Source: Levilactobacillus zymae
GTDB taxonomy: Bacteria > Bacillota > Bacilli > Lactobacillales > Lactobacillaceae
Reading direction: 5' to 3'
Assembly: GCF_032190635.1 (NCBI RefSeq)
Contig: NZ_JAVLAS010000001.1
Coordinates: 1,984,001-2,048,000 of the forward strand
DNA: 64,000 nucleotides
Of the stretch, positions 38,905-48,364 are shown piece after piece (position 1 is the first letter of the stretch; the number at the start of each line of letters is the position of its first letter). The position numbers and the translations under genes are program-made. A model generated the notes under the pieces. That model was not told the origin of the DNA. It saw nothing but the letters and a program-made list of their open reading frames with translations, and ran no database searches.

Positions 38905-40092
38905 CTAACGGTTGGGGGTCTTGGTCATCAGCTGTCGTCGGAACATCAGGTACACGCCAACCGTTAACGGCAAGGTTACCAGTAACGTCGGGTAAAACAG
39001 GCTTAGTGGAACCGCATCAAACAAGGCTCCACCAATGATGGGTCCTAGGACCATTCCCGTATCCATCCCAATGTAAAAGGTACTATTTGCCAGCCCCTGT
39101 TCGTCTAAGGGCGCCAGTAGGAGCGCCGTTGCCTGACAGACCGAGTACATCACGCCGTAGCCCCCCGCCAAACCAGCAGCCGCTAAGACCATCATCCAAT
39201 TATTCACCAAATAAGTTAGTCCCAGTAACCCGATCAAATTGCAGGTGACGCCAATCAACAGGAACCATTTAAACGGTACCCGATCGAAATAGTCTTTAAA
39301 AACTAGCCGCACGACTAGCAAGATGATGGCGTAAATGATAAAGAAGTTCCCAGCCGACACGTTGAGGTGCCGTTTCGCAACGTACTCCACAATATACGAT
39401 TGCGTGGCAAAGTACGGAATCGAGAGTAACATTAAGATAATGGCTAGTGGAACCACCCGTGGCTGGACAATCCGCCGTCGCTGTGACGCGGAGCGCGCCA
39501 GCGGTCGGTATGGTCGGCCCTTATCGCTCACAAATTGAATCAACAGCACAATGACCGCACTAAAAAGCATTCCGCACAAGAAGGCCGCCCGGTAGCTCAC
39601 CCGGTGATACAACCAAATTCCTAAGGCGGGCGCAATCGCCATCCCCAACGCGTTCATCATCCCATAATAGCTCATTCCCGCACCGATTCGATCACGGGGC
39701 AACAAACTTGAGAACCAGGTGGCCAGACAAATCGAGCTCAGGGCAAAACCGAACCCATTGACCACCCGAAAAATAACCACCAGCCAGGGCGCCTGAGCGA
39801 CGGCGTACCCCCCGGTTGCTAATAACAGCAGACTGCCACCAATCAGGGCAATCCGATACTTGGCCACCGCATCGACTAATTGACCCGCAAACGGTCGAAA
39901 GACCAGCGAACACAGATTCATAGCCGCGGCAACGATCCCGGCCACTAGCGTGCTGGCACCTAGGCTGTGGGTAAACCCCACAATCAACGGCGTAATTAAC
40001 ATCGAGGAACACATATAGCAAAATGTACAAATTAGAAGCAGCAGCGTATCCCGGGAAAAAAGCGGTTGCTGGGTAACTTTCGGCTTACTCAC
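38905..40092 (-). CDS. Major facilitator superfamily transporter
   Basis: 395-residue protein with about twelve membrane helices in two six-helix halves joined by a basic loop (DKGRPYRPLARSASQRRRIVQP). The motif-A region between helices 2 and 3 reads FRPFAGQLVDAVAKYR. It resembles drug or sugar-efflux MFS members; the substrate is not readable. The start is GTG with AAGAAGG upstream; TGGTATGAT is a possible extended -10 about 45 nt ahead. The aldo/keto reductase gene follows 168 nt downstream with its own promoter. Confidence 0.88.
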   Translation of the reverse strand: MSKPKVTQQPLFSRDTLLLLICTFCYMCSSMLITPLIVGFTHSLGASTLVAGIVAAAMNLCSLVFRPFAGQLVDAVAKYRIALIGGSLLLLATGGYAVAQAPWLVVIFRVVNGFGFALSSICLATWFSSLLPRDRIGAGMSYYGMMNALGMAIAPALGIWLYHRVSYRAAFLCGMLFSAVIVLLIQFVSDKGRPYRPLARSASQRRRIVQPRVVPLAIILMLLSIPYFATQSYIVEYVAKRHLNVSAGNFFIIYAIILLVVRLVFKDYFDRVPFKWFLLIGVTCNLIGLLGLTYLVNNWMMVLAAAGLAGGYGVMYSVCQATALLLAPLDEQGLANSTFYIGMDTGMVLGPIIGGALFDAVPLSLFYPTLLVTLPLTVGVYLMFRRQLMTKTPNR

Positions 40093-40217
40093 GATGAACC
40101 TTCTTTCCTAAATGTTTATCCAATCATCATACCATAACCAACGTTAAGGGCCGCCGAATCTTAGCCGGGCCCGATCTGCAATCAAGGTCCCACCTTGTTT
40201 CCCGTAAAATTGGCCAC

Positions 40218-40250
40218 AAAAAAACACCCACATCGCTGTGAGTGTTTTGC
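40218..40250 (-). terminator. Terminator of rplM-rpsI
   Basis: Minus strand AAACAC.CACA, loop GCGA, TGTG.GTGTTTTTTT, about 23 nt after the rpsI stop. Confidence 0.9.
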
Positions 40251-40272
40251 TTGTACCAAGGTAATCCAAAGA

Positions 40273-40665
40273 TTAACGCTTGGAGAATTGGGAAGCCTTC
40301 CGGGCCTTCTTGAGACCTGGCTTCTTCCGTTCCTTCATCCGGGCGTCACGAGTCAACAGACCCGCACGCTTCAACGGACCACGGAAGTCTGGATCAACGT
40401 CGAGCAATGCCCGAGCGATCCCGTGACGAGTTGCACCGGCTTGACCGGAGAAACCGCCACCCCGAACAGTAACTAATGCATCGTAGTTACCGAGGGTTTC
40501 AGTCACGTTAAATGGTTGTAAAACCACTTCACGGATACTTGCAAATGGAATGTAATCTTCGATTGCCTTGTTGTTCATGACAACCTTACCTGAACCGGGT
40601 ACTAAACGTACGCGGGCAGTAGAGTTTTTACGACGGCCAGTGCCGCGATATTGAACTTGTGCCAA
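40273..40665 (-). CDS. rpsI: Small subunit ribosomal protein S9
   Basis: 130 residues, full length. Starts [20 protein letters not shown] and ends in the basic [14 protein letters not shown] tail whose last Arg reaches the P-site tRNA. GGAGG precedes the start and the gene follows rplM by 13 nt, the standard L13-S9 pair. Confidence 0.98.
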   Translation of the reverse strand: MAQVQYRGTGRRKNSTARVRLVPGSGKVVMNNKAIEDYIPFASIREVVLQPFNVTETLGNYDALVTVRGGGFSGQAGATRHGIARALLDVDPDFRGPLKRAGLLTRDARMKERKKPGLKKARKASQFSKR

Positions 40666-40678
40666 TTGGGTTTCCTCC

Positions 40679-41122
40679 TTAAATTAGGTTCGTAATGTCT
40701 AATACTTCTGGCTTTTGGGCTTCGTGCTTGTGGTCTTCACCAGCATACACGTGAAGCTTTAATGCCATTTGGTGACCTAATGAACCCTTAGGAAGCATCC
40801 CTTGAACAGAAGTTTCGATCAATTTTTCTGGGTTTTCATCCCGGAAGTTACCGGCAGTCCGTGACTTCAAGCCACCAGCAAAGTGAGTGTGGTGGTAGTA
40901 GATCTTGTGAGTTGCCTTACGACCAGTCAAAGCAATCTTGCTGGCGTTGATAACGATCACGTTATCACCAGTGTCCACGTTAGGGGTGAACGTTGGCTTG
41001 TTCTTACCACGTAAGATAGATGCTACGACGGAAGCAAGACGACCTAAACTAACATCGGTTGCGTCGACGATGTACCATTTACGGTCAATGTCGCCTGGTT
41101 TTGCCATATAAGTTGTACGCAC
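40679..41122 (-). CDS. rplM: Large subunit ribosomal protein L13
   Basis: 147 residues. Recognised by [42 protein letters not shown] and the C-terminal [16 protein letters not shown]. The start is GTG 41122 with GGAGG 8 nt upstream, giving the exact family length; longer in-frame starts run into the leader RNA. Expression is probably autoregulated through the leader at 41143-41197. Confidence 0.98.
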   Translation of the reverse strand: MRTTYMAKPGDIDRKWYIVDATDVSLGRLASVVASILRGKNKPTFTPNVDTGDNVIVINASKIALTGRKATHKIYYHHTHFAGGLKSRTAGNFRDENPEKLIETSVQGMLPKGSLGHQMALKLHVYAGEDHKHEAQKPEVLDITNLI

Positions 41123-41142
41123 GTTAAATTCCTCCATAAATC

Positions 41143-41197
41143 TGTGTTTGTCTGACACCAAGTAAACTTTCCGGGGCTTATCGTGGGGCAAACAATA
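41143..41197 (-). ncRNA. L13 leader (rplM 5' UTR autoregulatory RNA)
   Basis: Transcribed sequence begins ATTGTTTGCCCCACGATAAG, continues through CCCCGGAAAGTTTACTTGG and ends GTCAGACAAACA. The ends pair (TGTTTG with CAAACA), and the inner CCCCGG..GTTTACTTGGTG segment forms the second hairpin. Position just before rplM and these conserved blocks match the L13 leader known from low-GC Gram-positives. Confidence 0.8.
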
Positions 41198-41249
41198 CCA
41201 ACAACCATGATACAAAGTTTTCCGCTTAAAGTCAATGATTGTTTGCCCC
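41185..41249. repeat. 12-bp perfect inverted repeat bracketing the rplM promoter
   Basis: GGGGCAAACAAT at 41185-41196 and ATTGTTTGCCCC at 41238-41249, separated by 41 bp containing the -35 and -10. The promoter-distal arm (41238-41249) lies upstream of the -35; the other arm is the 5' strand of the L13 leader stem. Confidence 0.9.
41207..41235 (-). promoter_or_regulatory. Promoter of rplM-rpsI
   Basis: Minus strand TTGACT, 17-bp spacer, TATCAT. The predicted start (~41200) lies at the 5' edge of the L13 leader. A perfect inverted repeat flanks the promoter (41185-41196 and 41238-41249). Confidence 0.85.
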
Positions 41250-41260
41250 CAACGTTAAAA

Positions 41261-42058
41261 TTAACGCTGGTGTGGTGGTAGCTTCGTGGGGTGTGCCGGA
41301 TCTTCCCCTAGGTAATACACGTGTTTCAGATATAGGCCAGCGGCCGGTGCCGTGCGCCGGGCCTGCTTACGATCTTTGACTTGATACAGTCGCAAGATAT
41401 CGTGGACGGGCCGGGTGCCGGAGCCAATCTCCACCAACACCCCGACCATAATCCGAACCTGGTTGTACATAAATCCGTTGCCGTAAAACTCAAAGATTAG
41501 CTCGTTGTTATGCTCGTCAATGCGGCAAGTTGCCTCGTAGATGGTCCGGACGAAGGTCCGCGTCTGGGCGCCCGAGGCCACAAAGCTAGTGTAATCGTGT
41601 TCGCCGACCAGATCTTGTAAGGCACTGTTAATCTTGCCCAGATCCACTGGAAATTTCCAATGCCCGGTATAGTTGCGTTTAAAGGGATTACGAAACTCCC
41701 CTAGGTCCATTCGGTAAAGGTAACGCTTCCCGGACACGTCATAACGTGCGTGAAAATCCGGTGCGGCTAATTCGACCCGGGAAATTTCCATGTCCAACGG
41801 TAACATGCTGTTAAGACCTTTGTGCATGTTTTCGGCGGGAATGTTGAACGGGAAGTCGAAATGCACCACCTGGGCAAGAGCGTGAACCCCTGCATCCGTT
41901 CGGCCGGAGCCGTAGACCACAATCGCCGGATCGGGTTGTTTGGCCATTTTATTGACCACCTTGGTCAAGACGCCTTCGACGGTCCGCTTATCCGGCTGAC
42001 GTTGAAACCCCGCAAAGGCGGTACCGTCGTACATTAAAGTTACTTTATAACGTTGCAT
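41261..42058 (-). CDS. truA: tRNA pseudouridine(38-40) synthase
   Basis: 265-residue enzyme modifying the anticodon arm. The catalytic Asp lies in [17 protein letters not shown], preceded by [37 protein letters not shown] closes the active site. AGGAGAA lies before the ATG. It follows ecfT by 10 nt, so it is in the ecfA1-ecfA2-ecfT transcript. Confidence 0.98.
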   Translation of the reverse strand: MQRYKVTLMYDGTAFAGFQRQPDKRTVEGVLTKVVNKMAKQPDPAIVVYGSGRTDAGVHALAQVVHFDFPFNIPAENMHKGLNSMLPLDMEISRVELAAPDFHARYDVSGKRYLYRMDLGEFRNPFKRNYTGHWKFPVDLGKINSALQDLVGEHDYTSFVASGAQTRTFVRTIYEATCRIDEHNNELIFEFYGNGFMYNQVRIMVGVLVEIGSGTRPVHDILRLYQVKDRKQARRTAPAAGLYLKHVYYLGEDPAHPTKLPPHQR

Positions 42059-42068
42059 GTTTGTTCTC

Positions 42069-42869
42069 CTACCAACGACGGCAAATCAAAATTAGGGCTA
42101 AACCAATCAAAAAAATCACCCAAGTGACCGTATCCCGTCGTTGCCAAGTTAAAATACGGTACTGACTACGGTGTTCACTGTCCCGATAACCACGCGCTTC
42201 CATGGCAACCGACAAATCCTCGGCTCGATTAAACGCACTCATAAAAAGGGGAACCATCAGGGGCAGTAGCGATTTGGCTTGCTTAAACAGTCCCCCCTCG
42301 CCGAAGTCGACGCCGCGGGCGCGCTGGGCGTTCATGATCTTTTGGGCCTCATCCATCAGGGTGGGCACGAACCGTAACGCAATCGACAGCATCATGGCTA
42401 ACGTGTCGACGGGGACTTTAACCCAGCGCAACGGTGTCATTAGCGATGCTAAACCGGTGGCGATATCCAACGGTTGAGTAGATAGGGTCAACAACGTGGA
42501 CATCATAATAATTAGCAAAAAACGAATAAAGATGAATCCCGCATTGATCACCCCAAACTGGGTAATATTGATGAAGGCCCAGTGCCAATACACGTGTCCC
42601 CCCGCGGGACTGAACAATAGTTGTAGGGCCACGGTGAAGAGAATCAGCCAGATTAATGGCCGAATTCCCCGCAGGAAAAAGCCTAGCCGAATCGTGGAAG
42701 CCCGGATCGCGCCTAGCGTAAAGGCAATCAGGATCGCATAACTCAACCAATTATTGGCCAGAAAGACCAGGATAATATAGCAAAAACTCAACATCAGTTT
42801 ATTCCGTGGGTCTAAACGGTGCACCACGGAATTCAGGGGGAGGTAGCGCCCAAAAAGAAACTTAGACAC
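42069..42869 (-). CDS. ecfT: ECF transporter transmembrane subunit EcfT
   Basis: 266-residue membrane subunit of group-II energy-coupling factor transporters, which power several vitamin-binding S components. It has about five to six hydrophobic segments. The two coupling-helix motifs are readable: QRARGVDFG and MEARGYRDS, whose Arg residues dock on the ATPases. The start is GTG with GGGGGGA upstream. It overlaps ecfA2 by 8 nt. Confidence 0.95.
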   Translation of the reverse strand: MSKFLFGRYLPLNSVVHRLDPRNKLMLSFCYIILVFLANNWLSYAILIAFTLGAIRASTIRLGFFLRGIRPLIWLILFTVALQLLFSPAGGHVYWHWAFINITQFGVINAGFIFIRFLLIIMMSTLLTLSTQPLDIATGLASLMTPLRWVKVPVDTLAMMLSIALRFVPTLMDEAQKIMNAQRARGVDFGEGGLFKQAKSLLPLMVPLFMSAFNRAEDLSVAMEARGYRDSEHRSQYRILTWQRRDTVTWVIFLIGLALILICRRW

Positions 42870-43737
42870 GTGTGGTCCCCCCCTTCGGCCATTGAGCGGC
42901 CAGCTGATCCGCTAAGGCGTCGGCGGTTAAGGGCAGCCCTTGTGGCCAAACTACGCCCTTGGCGGCTAACGCCTGGGCAAATTGGGCTGCTCGGGGAACG
43001 TCTAACTGATTAGCCCGTAACTTAGCGGGATTGCCAAAGATTTCTTGGGGTGAGCCCACCTCAACTAACCGGCCTTGGCGCATTACGGCAACCTGTTCGG
43101 CGTACTGCGCAACGTCTTCCATTTGATGGGTGACTAAAACAATGGTTAACCCCTGCTCGCTGTGTAACCGGTCAAACAAGCCCATCATTTCCTGTCGTCC
43201 CTGCGGATCTAAACCCGCAGTTGGCTCATCCAAGACTAAGATTTGGGGGTGCATCGCCAATACTCCCGCGATGGCAACCCGCCGCATCTGCCCACCGGAA
43301 AGTTCAAACGGGGACCGCTGAGCGTAACTGGCATCCAGTCCCACCTGGGCCAGCATCTGATCGGCCAAGGTCAAAGCGTCCGCCTCGGTCATCCCGAAAT
43401 TCTGGGGACCAAAAGCAATATCTTTTTGCACGGTTTCCTCGAACAATTGGCTTTCAGGAAATTGGAAGACCATTCCCACGTGTTGTCGCAACGGCTTTAA
43501 GTCAGCATTCGTCGTTGTAGGGGTAATCGTGAAGTCGTCGATGATCAATTTCCCCGTCGTGGGCTTCAACAAGGCATTTAACTGCTGAATCAATGTCGAT
43601 TTACCGCTCCCCGTATGCCCAATTACGGCCAGGTAACCGTGGTCGGGAACCGTCAACGAAATATCGGTCAACGCTGGCGTCGCTAAGGGCGTTCCGGCTT
43701 GATAGGTGTAGCTGACGTGTTCGAAAGTGATTGCCAC
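42862..43737 (-). CDS. ecfA2: ECF transporter ATPase EcfA2
   Basis: 291-residue ABC ATPase. Walker [12 protein letters not shown]-loop FQFPESQLF, signature [13 protein letters not shown], Walker [13 protein letters not shown] and the switch His in VTHQMED are intact, as is the EcfA2-like C-terminal dimerisation part. The start is GTG 43737 (GGAGG 8 nt upstream); an ATG two codons earlier abuts the site. Its start lies 55 nt inside ecfA1. Confidence 0.95.
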   Translation of the reverse strand: MAITFEHVSYTYQAGTPLATPALTDISLTVPDHGYLAVIGHTGSGKSTLIQQLNALLKPTTGKLIIDDFTITPTTTNADLKPLRQHVGMVFQFPESQLFEETVQKDIAFGPQNFGMTEADALTLADQMLAQVGLDASYAQRSPFELSGGQMRRVAIAGVLAMHPQILVLDEPTAGLDPQGRQEMMGLFDRLHSEQGLTIVLVTHQMEDVAQYAEQVAVMRQGRLVEVGSPQEIFGNPAKLRANQLDVPRAAQFAQALAAKGVVWPQGLPLTADALADQLAAQWPKGGTTRV

Positions 43738-44552
43738 AACCATTCCTCCATTTCCTGAGTCGTTTGATACCCCGCTGGGGGGGTAATGCCCCGCTGCCGG
43801 AGTGCCGCCGCCAGCTTAGCGGTAAAGGGGACGTCCAGCCCCAGCGTCATCAACCGGTCCCCCTGAGCAAAGATGGCCGCCGGGGTGTTTTCCGCGATTA
43901 ACTGGCCATCATCAATCACCAAAATGCGATTGGCACTAGCGGCTTCGTCGATATCATGAGTGATAGAAATCACGGTCAGGTTTTGCTGACGATGTAAGTC
44001 CTGGACCAACGCTAGCATGTCCTGGCGACCTTGAGGGTCCAACATACTCGTGGCCTCATCTAAAATTAAAATTTGTGGCGCCATGGCCACGATTCCGGCC
44101 AAAGCCACCCGTTGCTTTTGACCACCAGACAGTGAACTAGGCGCCCGATTAGCGAATTCACGCATCCCGACCCGTTCCAAAGCTGTCGCCACCCGTGTTA
44201 GCATCTCGGTCCGCGGTAACTGCCGGTTCTCTAGCCCAAAGGCCACGTCGTCTTCCACCGTTGCCCCCACAAACTGATTATCGGGGTTCTGGAAGATCAT
44301 TCCAATTTGATCTCGTACTTGCCACACCGTTTCGGGCGTGAGGGTCACGCCCCCCACCTTAACGGATCCCTGGGTAAACGGTAATAAGCCATCGATGGCC
44401 TTAGCTAATGTCGATTTGCCACTCCCGTTATGCCCAACAATCGCGAGCCATTCCCCCGGGTGCACGTCAAAGCTCACCCGGTCGAGGGCCGGATGCTGCT
44501 TAGCGTCAGGATATTGATAAACTAAGTCGTGTACTTCAATAATATTTTCCAT
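43683..44552 (-). CDS. ecfA1: ECF transporter ATPase EcfA1
   Basis: 289-residue ABC ATPase, first gene of the module. Walker [13 protein letters not shown]-loop [10 protein letters not shown], signature [13 protein letters not shown], Walker [12 protein letters not shown] and switch SITHDIDEA are present. Its 3' end overlaps ecfA2 by 55 nt in another frame, longer than the usual few bases. It lies 278 nt after rplQ with a structured element in between. Confidence 0.95.
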   Translation of the reverse strand: MENIIEVHDLVYQYPDAKQHPALDRVSFDVHPGEWLAIVGHNGSGKSTLAKAIDGLLPFTQGSVKVGGVTLTPETVWQVRDQIGMIFQNPDNQFVGATVEDDVAFGLENRQLPRTEMLTRVATALERVGMREFANRAPSSLSGGQKQRVALAGIVAMAPQILILDEATSMLDPQGRQDMLALVQDLHRQQNLTVISITHDIDEAASANRILVIDDGQLIAENTPAAIFAQGDRLMTLGLDVPFTAKLAAALRQRGITPPAGYQTTQEMEEWLWQSLSNTSATPIKPERP

Positions 44553-44657
44553 CCGTTAAGTCCTCGCTCTCTATGAAAAGTCACCGCTAATTATACCAGA
44601 GAATCACCATCTCGCGTAGGGGCGACCTAAATCTCCCCTCGCAATAAAAAAATGGAC

Positions 44658-44770
44658 ACAAAAAAATCACTAACAAACCAGCGGCGCTGAGGCTTTCGCC
44701 CCCATTCAAGCTAGACTCGGGAATTCCATCATCATAGCGCTCTATACCACATGGTTCTAGTGATTTATGT
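44658..44770 (-). ncRNA. L17 downstream element-like RNA
   Basis: After rplQ the minus strand forms a closing stem AATCACTA..TAGTGATT (44665-44765), with inner hairpins ACC-ATGT-GGT and GGGGGC-GAAA-GCCTC, followed by seven T. Location and architecture fit the L17 downstream element reported in Lactobacillales 3' UTRs. The U-run means it may end the rplQ transcript. Confidence 0.7.
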
Positions 44771-44830
44771 GTTACCTATTATTACACACTAAGGCGGCGT
44801 AACCAGACCGAAACTAATGATTAATTAAAA

Positions 44831-45214
44831 TTAGTCAACCAGTTCCAAGATAGCCATTGCAGCACCATCACCGCGACGAGGCATCGTCTTTAAGATCCGC
44901 GTGTAACCACCGTTACGATCCGCGTACTTCGGTGCTAATTCGCTGAACAGCTTTTGCAATGCAGAAGTAACCTTGATGTCATCGCCGTCTTCCTTCACGT
45001 CAGCAACCACGTTCCGAACGAACGCTGCAGCTTGGCGCCGTGCATGCAAGTCGCCTTGCTTACCCAAGGTGATCATTTGATCCGCCGTCTTGCGGACTTC
45101 CTTGGCACGTGCTTCAGTCGTTTCGATCCGACCGTTTAAGATCAAACTAGTGGTCAAGTCGCGTAACAAAGCCTTCCGTTGAGAACTAGTCCGTTGTAAT
45201 TTACGGTAACTCAT
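44831..45214 (-). CDS. rplQ: Large subunit ribosomal protein L17
   Basis: 127 residues. Starts [21 protein letters not shown] and ends [22 protein letters not shown]. It is the last gene of the alpha operon, 30 nt after rpoA, followed by the L17-type element. Confidence 0.98.
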   Translation of the reverse strand: MSYRKLQRTSSQRKALLRDLTTSLILNGRIETTEARAKEVRKTADQMITLGKQGDLHARRQAAAFVRNVVADVKEDGDDIKVTSALQKLFSELAPKYADRNGGYTRILKTMPRRGDGAAMAILELVD

Positions 45215-45244
45215 AACCAGAAACCCTCCTTTGAGTATCTAAAA

Positions 45245-46195
45245 TTAGTCTTCTTTCCGAAGTGATAAGCCTAAATCAGCTAACTTAGCCTTAACTTCTT
45301 CCAGGGACTTACGACCCAGGTTACGAACCTTCATCATGTCCGCTTCCGTCTTGTTAGTCAATTCTTGAACCGTGTTGATCCCAGCACGCTTCAAACAGTT
45401 GTAAGAACGAACCGATAAGTCGAGCTCTTCGATGGTCATCTCAAGCATCTTTTCCTTATGAGTTTCTTCCTTTTCAACCATGATTTCCGCATTCTTCGCT
45501 TCATCCGTCAGGTCGACGAACATCGCTAAGTGTTCGGTCAAGATCTTAGCAGCCAATGAAATGGCTTCGCTTGGATTGATTGAACCGTTCGTCCAAACAT
45601 CCAGGGTCAATTTGTCATAGTCGGCACGTTGGCCAACCCGTGTATTCTCTACTTGGTAGTTAACCCGTTCGATTGGGGTATAAATAGAATCAACGGCCAA
45701 AACACCAATTGGCATTTCCGTGTTCCGCGCTTTGTTTTCATCCGCAGACACGTAGCCGCGACCCTTATCCGCCGTCATACGCATGTGGAAGGTTGCCCCG
45801 TCAGCGACCGTCGCAATGTACAGGTCTGGGTTCAACACATCGACATCCGCTCCCGCAACAATGTCACCAGCGGTAACTTGTGCGGGTCCTTTAACGTTGA
45901 TCTCCATGGTTTCTTCTTGATCATCGGCCCCGTTAAGCTTCAGCGCGATCTTCTTGACGTTTAAGATGATCTGCGTAACGTCTTCAACGACACCTTCGAT
46001 AGTCGAAAATTCATGCAGAACCCCGTCGATTTGAATGCTGGTAATGGCTGCACCAGGTAATGATGAAAGCAAGATCCGACGTAACGAATTACCAAGGGTT
46101 GTCCCATAGCCTCGTTCCATCGGTTCGACAATAAACTTGCCGTAGTTGCTGCTCTCGTCAATTTTATGAATGTTAGGCTTTTCAAATTCAATCAT
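45245..46195 (-). CDS. rpoA: RNA polymerase alpha subunit
   Basis: 316 residues. The N-terminal dimerisation domain shows [20 protein letters not shown] and [21 protein letters not shown]; after an acidic linker the C-terminal domain [20 protein letters not shown] binds UP elements and activators. Length and both domains are normal. Confidence 0.99.
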   Translation of the reverse strand: MIEFEKPNIHKIDESSNYGKFIVEPMERGYGTTLGNSLRRILLSSLPGAAITSIQIDGVLHEFSTIEGVVEDVTQIILNVKKIALKLNGADDQEETMEINVKGPAQVTAGDIVAGADVDVLNPDLYIATVADGATFHMRMTADKGRGYVSADENKARNTEMPIGVLAVDSIYTPIERVNYQVENTRVGQRADYDKLTLDVWTNGSINPSEAISLAAKILTEHLAMFVDLTDEAKNAEIMVEKEETHKEKMLEMTIEELDLSVRSYNCLKRAGINTVQELTNKTEADMMKVRNLGRKSLEEVKAKLADLGLSLRKED

Positions 46196-46282
46196 TCTTA
46201 TCGTTTACCCCTTTCAAACCGCGTTGAGCTCCTATAAGTCAATCCCATCATGAAGGTAATCTTCATAAAAGAAACGCTCACG

Positions 46283-46672
46283 TTAAACCCGACGACGCTT
46301 TGGAGGACGAGTACCGTTATGTGGCACTGGCGTCACGTCACGAATAGCCGTAACTTCGATACCAGCAGCTTGGATCGCCCGAATAGCAGCTTCACGTCCT
46401 GAACCAGGACCCTTGACAGCAACTTCAACGGACTTAACTCCGTGTTCCATTGAAGCCTTGGCAGCAGCTTCGGCAGCCATTTGTGCAGCAAATGGCGTCG
46501 ACTTCCGACTACCCTTAAAGCCTAAAGCACCAGCAGATGACCAAGCGATCGCGTTCCCTTGAACGTCAGTGATCATCACTAAAGTGTTGTTAAACGTCGC
46601 ATGAATGTGCGCAACCCCGGATTCAATATTCTTCTTGACCCGACGCTTGCGACTAGTTTTTCTAGTTGCCAT
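46283..46672 (-). CDS. rpsK: Small subunit ribosomal protein S11
   Basis: 129 residues. Identified by [42 protein letters not shown] and the C-terminal [18 protein letters not shown]. Lies between rpsM and rpoA in the alpha operon. Confidence 0.99.
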   Translation of the reverse strand: MATRKTSRKRRVKKNIESGVAHIHATFNNTLVMITDVQGNAIAWSSAGALGFKGSRKSTPFAAQMAAEAAAKASMEHGVKSVEVAVKGPGSGREAAIRAIQAAGIEVTAIRDVTPVPHNGTRPPKRRRV

Positions 46673-46698
46673 AAAAGTGTGTGACCTCCCTTACTTAA

Positions 46699-47064
46699 TT
46701 ACTTCTTTTTCCCGGCAATCGATACGGCTTTACCCTTACGAGTGCGGGCGTTGTTCTTGGTGTGTTGACCGCGAACTGGTAAACCGCGACGGTGACGCAT
46801 GCCCCGGTATGAACCCATTTCTTGCAGGCCCTTGATGTTTAAGCTGACTTCACGACGTAAGTCACCTTCAACCTTGTACTTGTCGACTTCGGCACGAATC
46901 TTATCTTCTTGGTCTGGCGTTAAATCGCGAACCCGAACGTCTTCAGAAACACCGGCAGCAGCGACAATCTTGTGTGCCGTGTTGATTCCGATCCCGAAAA
47001 TGTAGGTCAAACCATAAGCGATACGCTTATCACGTGGTAAATCCACTCCAGCAATACGTGGCAT
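46699..47064 (-). CDS. rpsM: Small subunit ribosomal protein S13
   Basis: 121 residues. Identified by [21 protein letters not shown], the [22 protein letters not shown] block and a basic C-terminal tail. It touches the A- and P-site tRNAs. First r-protein of the alpha group after rpmJ. Confidence 0.99.
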   Translation of the reverse strand: MPRIAGVDLPRDKRIAYGLTYIFGIGINTAHKIVAAAGVSEDVRVRDLTPDQEDKIRAEVDKYKVEGDLRREVSLNIKGLQEMGSYRGMRHRRGLPVRGQHTKNNARTRKGKAVSIAGKKK

Positions 47065-47092
47065 TACTTGTGCACCTCCTATTTAAATTAAA

Positions 47093-47212
47093 TTACTTAC
47101 CCTGGCGTTGTTTGTGCTTAGGGTTGGCAGAGCAAATAATCATTACTCGGCCCTTACGCTTGATAACCTTGCAGTGTTCGCACATTGGCTTAACTGATGG
47201 TCTTACTTTCAT
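47093..47212 (-). CDS. rpmJ: Large subunit ribosomal protein L36
   Basis: 39 residues: [20 protein letters not shown] then [16 protein letters not shown]. Three Cys and one His form the zinc knuckle, so this is the zinc-binding form. It lies between infA and rpsM, as usual. Confidence 0.95.
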   Translation of the reverse strand: MKVRPSVKPMCEHCKVIKRKGRVMIICSANPKHKQRQGK

Positions 47213-47241
47213 GAATAACCCTCCTACTTTTGTCTCACCGA

Positions 47242-47460
47242 TTACTTAAAACGATAAGTAATCCGGCCTTTAGACAAGTCATACGGTGACATTTCAACAG
47301 TTACTCGATCACCAGGCAGGATGCGGATATAATGCATCCGAATCTTCCCAGAAACGTGAGCGAGAATCTCATGACCGTTTTCTAATTCAACTCGGAACAT
47401 TGCGTTGGGCAATGTTTCGGTAACTTTACCTTCGACCTCGATGACATCGCTTTTCGCCAC
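47242..47460 (-). CDS. infA: Translation initiation factor IF-1
   Basis: 72-residue OB-fold protein ([40 protein letters not shown]). The start is GTG 47460 with GGGAGG upstream; longer in-frame starts add non-family sequence. It follows adk with 158 nt and no map gene. Confidence 0.97.
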   Translation of the reverse strand: MAKSDVIEVEGKVTETLPNAMFRVELENGHEILAHVSGKIRMHYIRILPGDRVTVEMSPYDLSKGRITYRFK

Positions 47461-47618
47461 GAAAGTACCTCCCTTATTAATTGCGTATAAATCACGCGGA
47501 AAAGCGGTAGGAACAGTGTTTGCCCCCACCGAGCACCTGCGAATTGCGACAGCGCGCCATTTACAGGCTAAACCTGAATAAGCTTACCACATCTACTTTA
47601 ACAAAGCAAGATTGAGGT

Positions 47619-48281
47619 TTACTTCAAGTTCTTGAGGATCTTTTCAATGTCGACGTAAACGTCATCGATGTCGCGGTTACCATCAACCGTGTATAACAGA
47701 CCCTTCTTGGTGTAGTAATCAACCAACGGCGTGTTCGCTTTCACGTTCACGGCCAGGCGATTTTTCACCGTTTCCGGTTTGTCATCTTCACGTTGATAGA
47801 AGTCATGACCGCCACAGACATCACAAGTGCCTGCAACTTTAGGATTATGGTAGAGCTTGTGGTAAGTTGCCCCACAAGTCCGACAAATGTACCGGCCGGA
47901 TAACCGTTCGATCAACACATCCGGTTCAACGTGAATGTTGATCACCGCATTGATCGTCCGGTTCAACTCAGGACCAAAACTATCCAGAGCCTCCGCTTGC
48001 GCCAAAGAACGGGGGAAGCCGTCCAACATGAACCCATTAGCGGTATCATCTTGAGCTAAGCGATCCCGCACGATTCCGTTGGTTACTTCATCAGGAACCA
48101 ATTCACCTTGGTCAATGAACTTTTTAGCGGCAACGCCCATTTCGGTTTCGTTCTTCATTGCGTCACGGAAGATATCTCCCGTAGAAATGTGCGGTAGGTG
48201 GAACTCATCGATAATCTTTTGGGCCTGCGTACCCTTACCGGCACCTGGCAGTCCCATGAGAATCAAGTTCATTGCTGTCAT
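47619..48281 (-). CDS. adk: Adenylate kinase
   Basis: 220-residue enzyme balancing AMP, ADP and ATP. The P-loop is [14 protein letters not shown], the AMP region [10 protein letters not shown] and [13 protein letters not shown]. The LID carries a four-cysteine zinc site (CRTC...CDVC), the long Gram-positive form. ATG 48281 has AAGGAG 7 nt upstream; an internal Met three codons on is also possible. Confidence 0.98.
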   Translation of the reverse strand: MTAMNLILMGLPGAGKGTQAQKIIDEFHLPHISTGDIFRDAMKNETEMGVAAKKFIDQGELVPDEVTNGIVRDRLAQDDTANGFMLDGFPRSLAQAEALDSFGPELNRTINAVINIHVEPDVLIERLSGRYICRTCGATYHKLYHNPKVAGTCDVCGGHDFYQREDDKPETVKNRLAVNVKANTPLVDYYTKKGLLYTVDGNRDIDDVYVDIEKILKNLK

Positions 48282-48364
48282 GTTCAATCTCCTTATTCGT
48301 AAACTTCGCCTGAAAAACACAAGCAGGTGTGCTAAAAGAATTCAACACACCCGCTGGAAACTCA

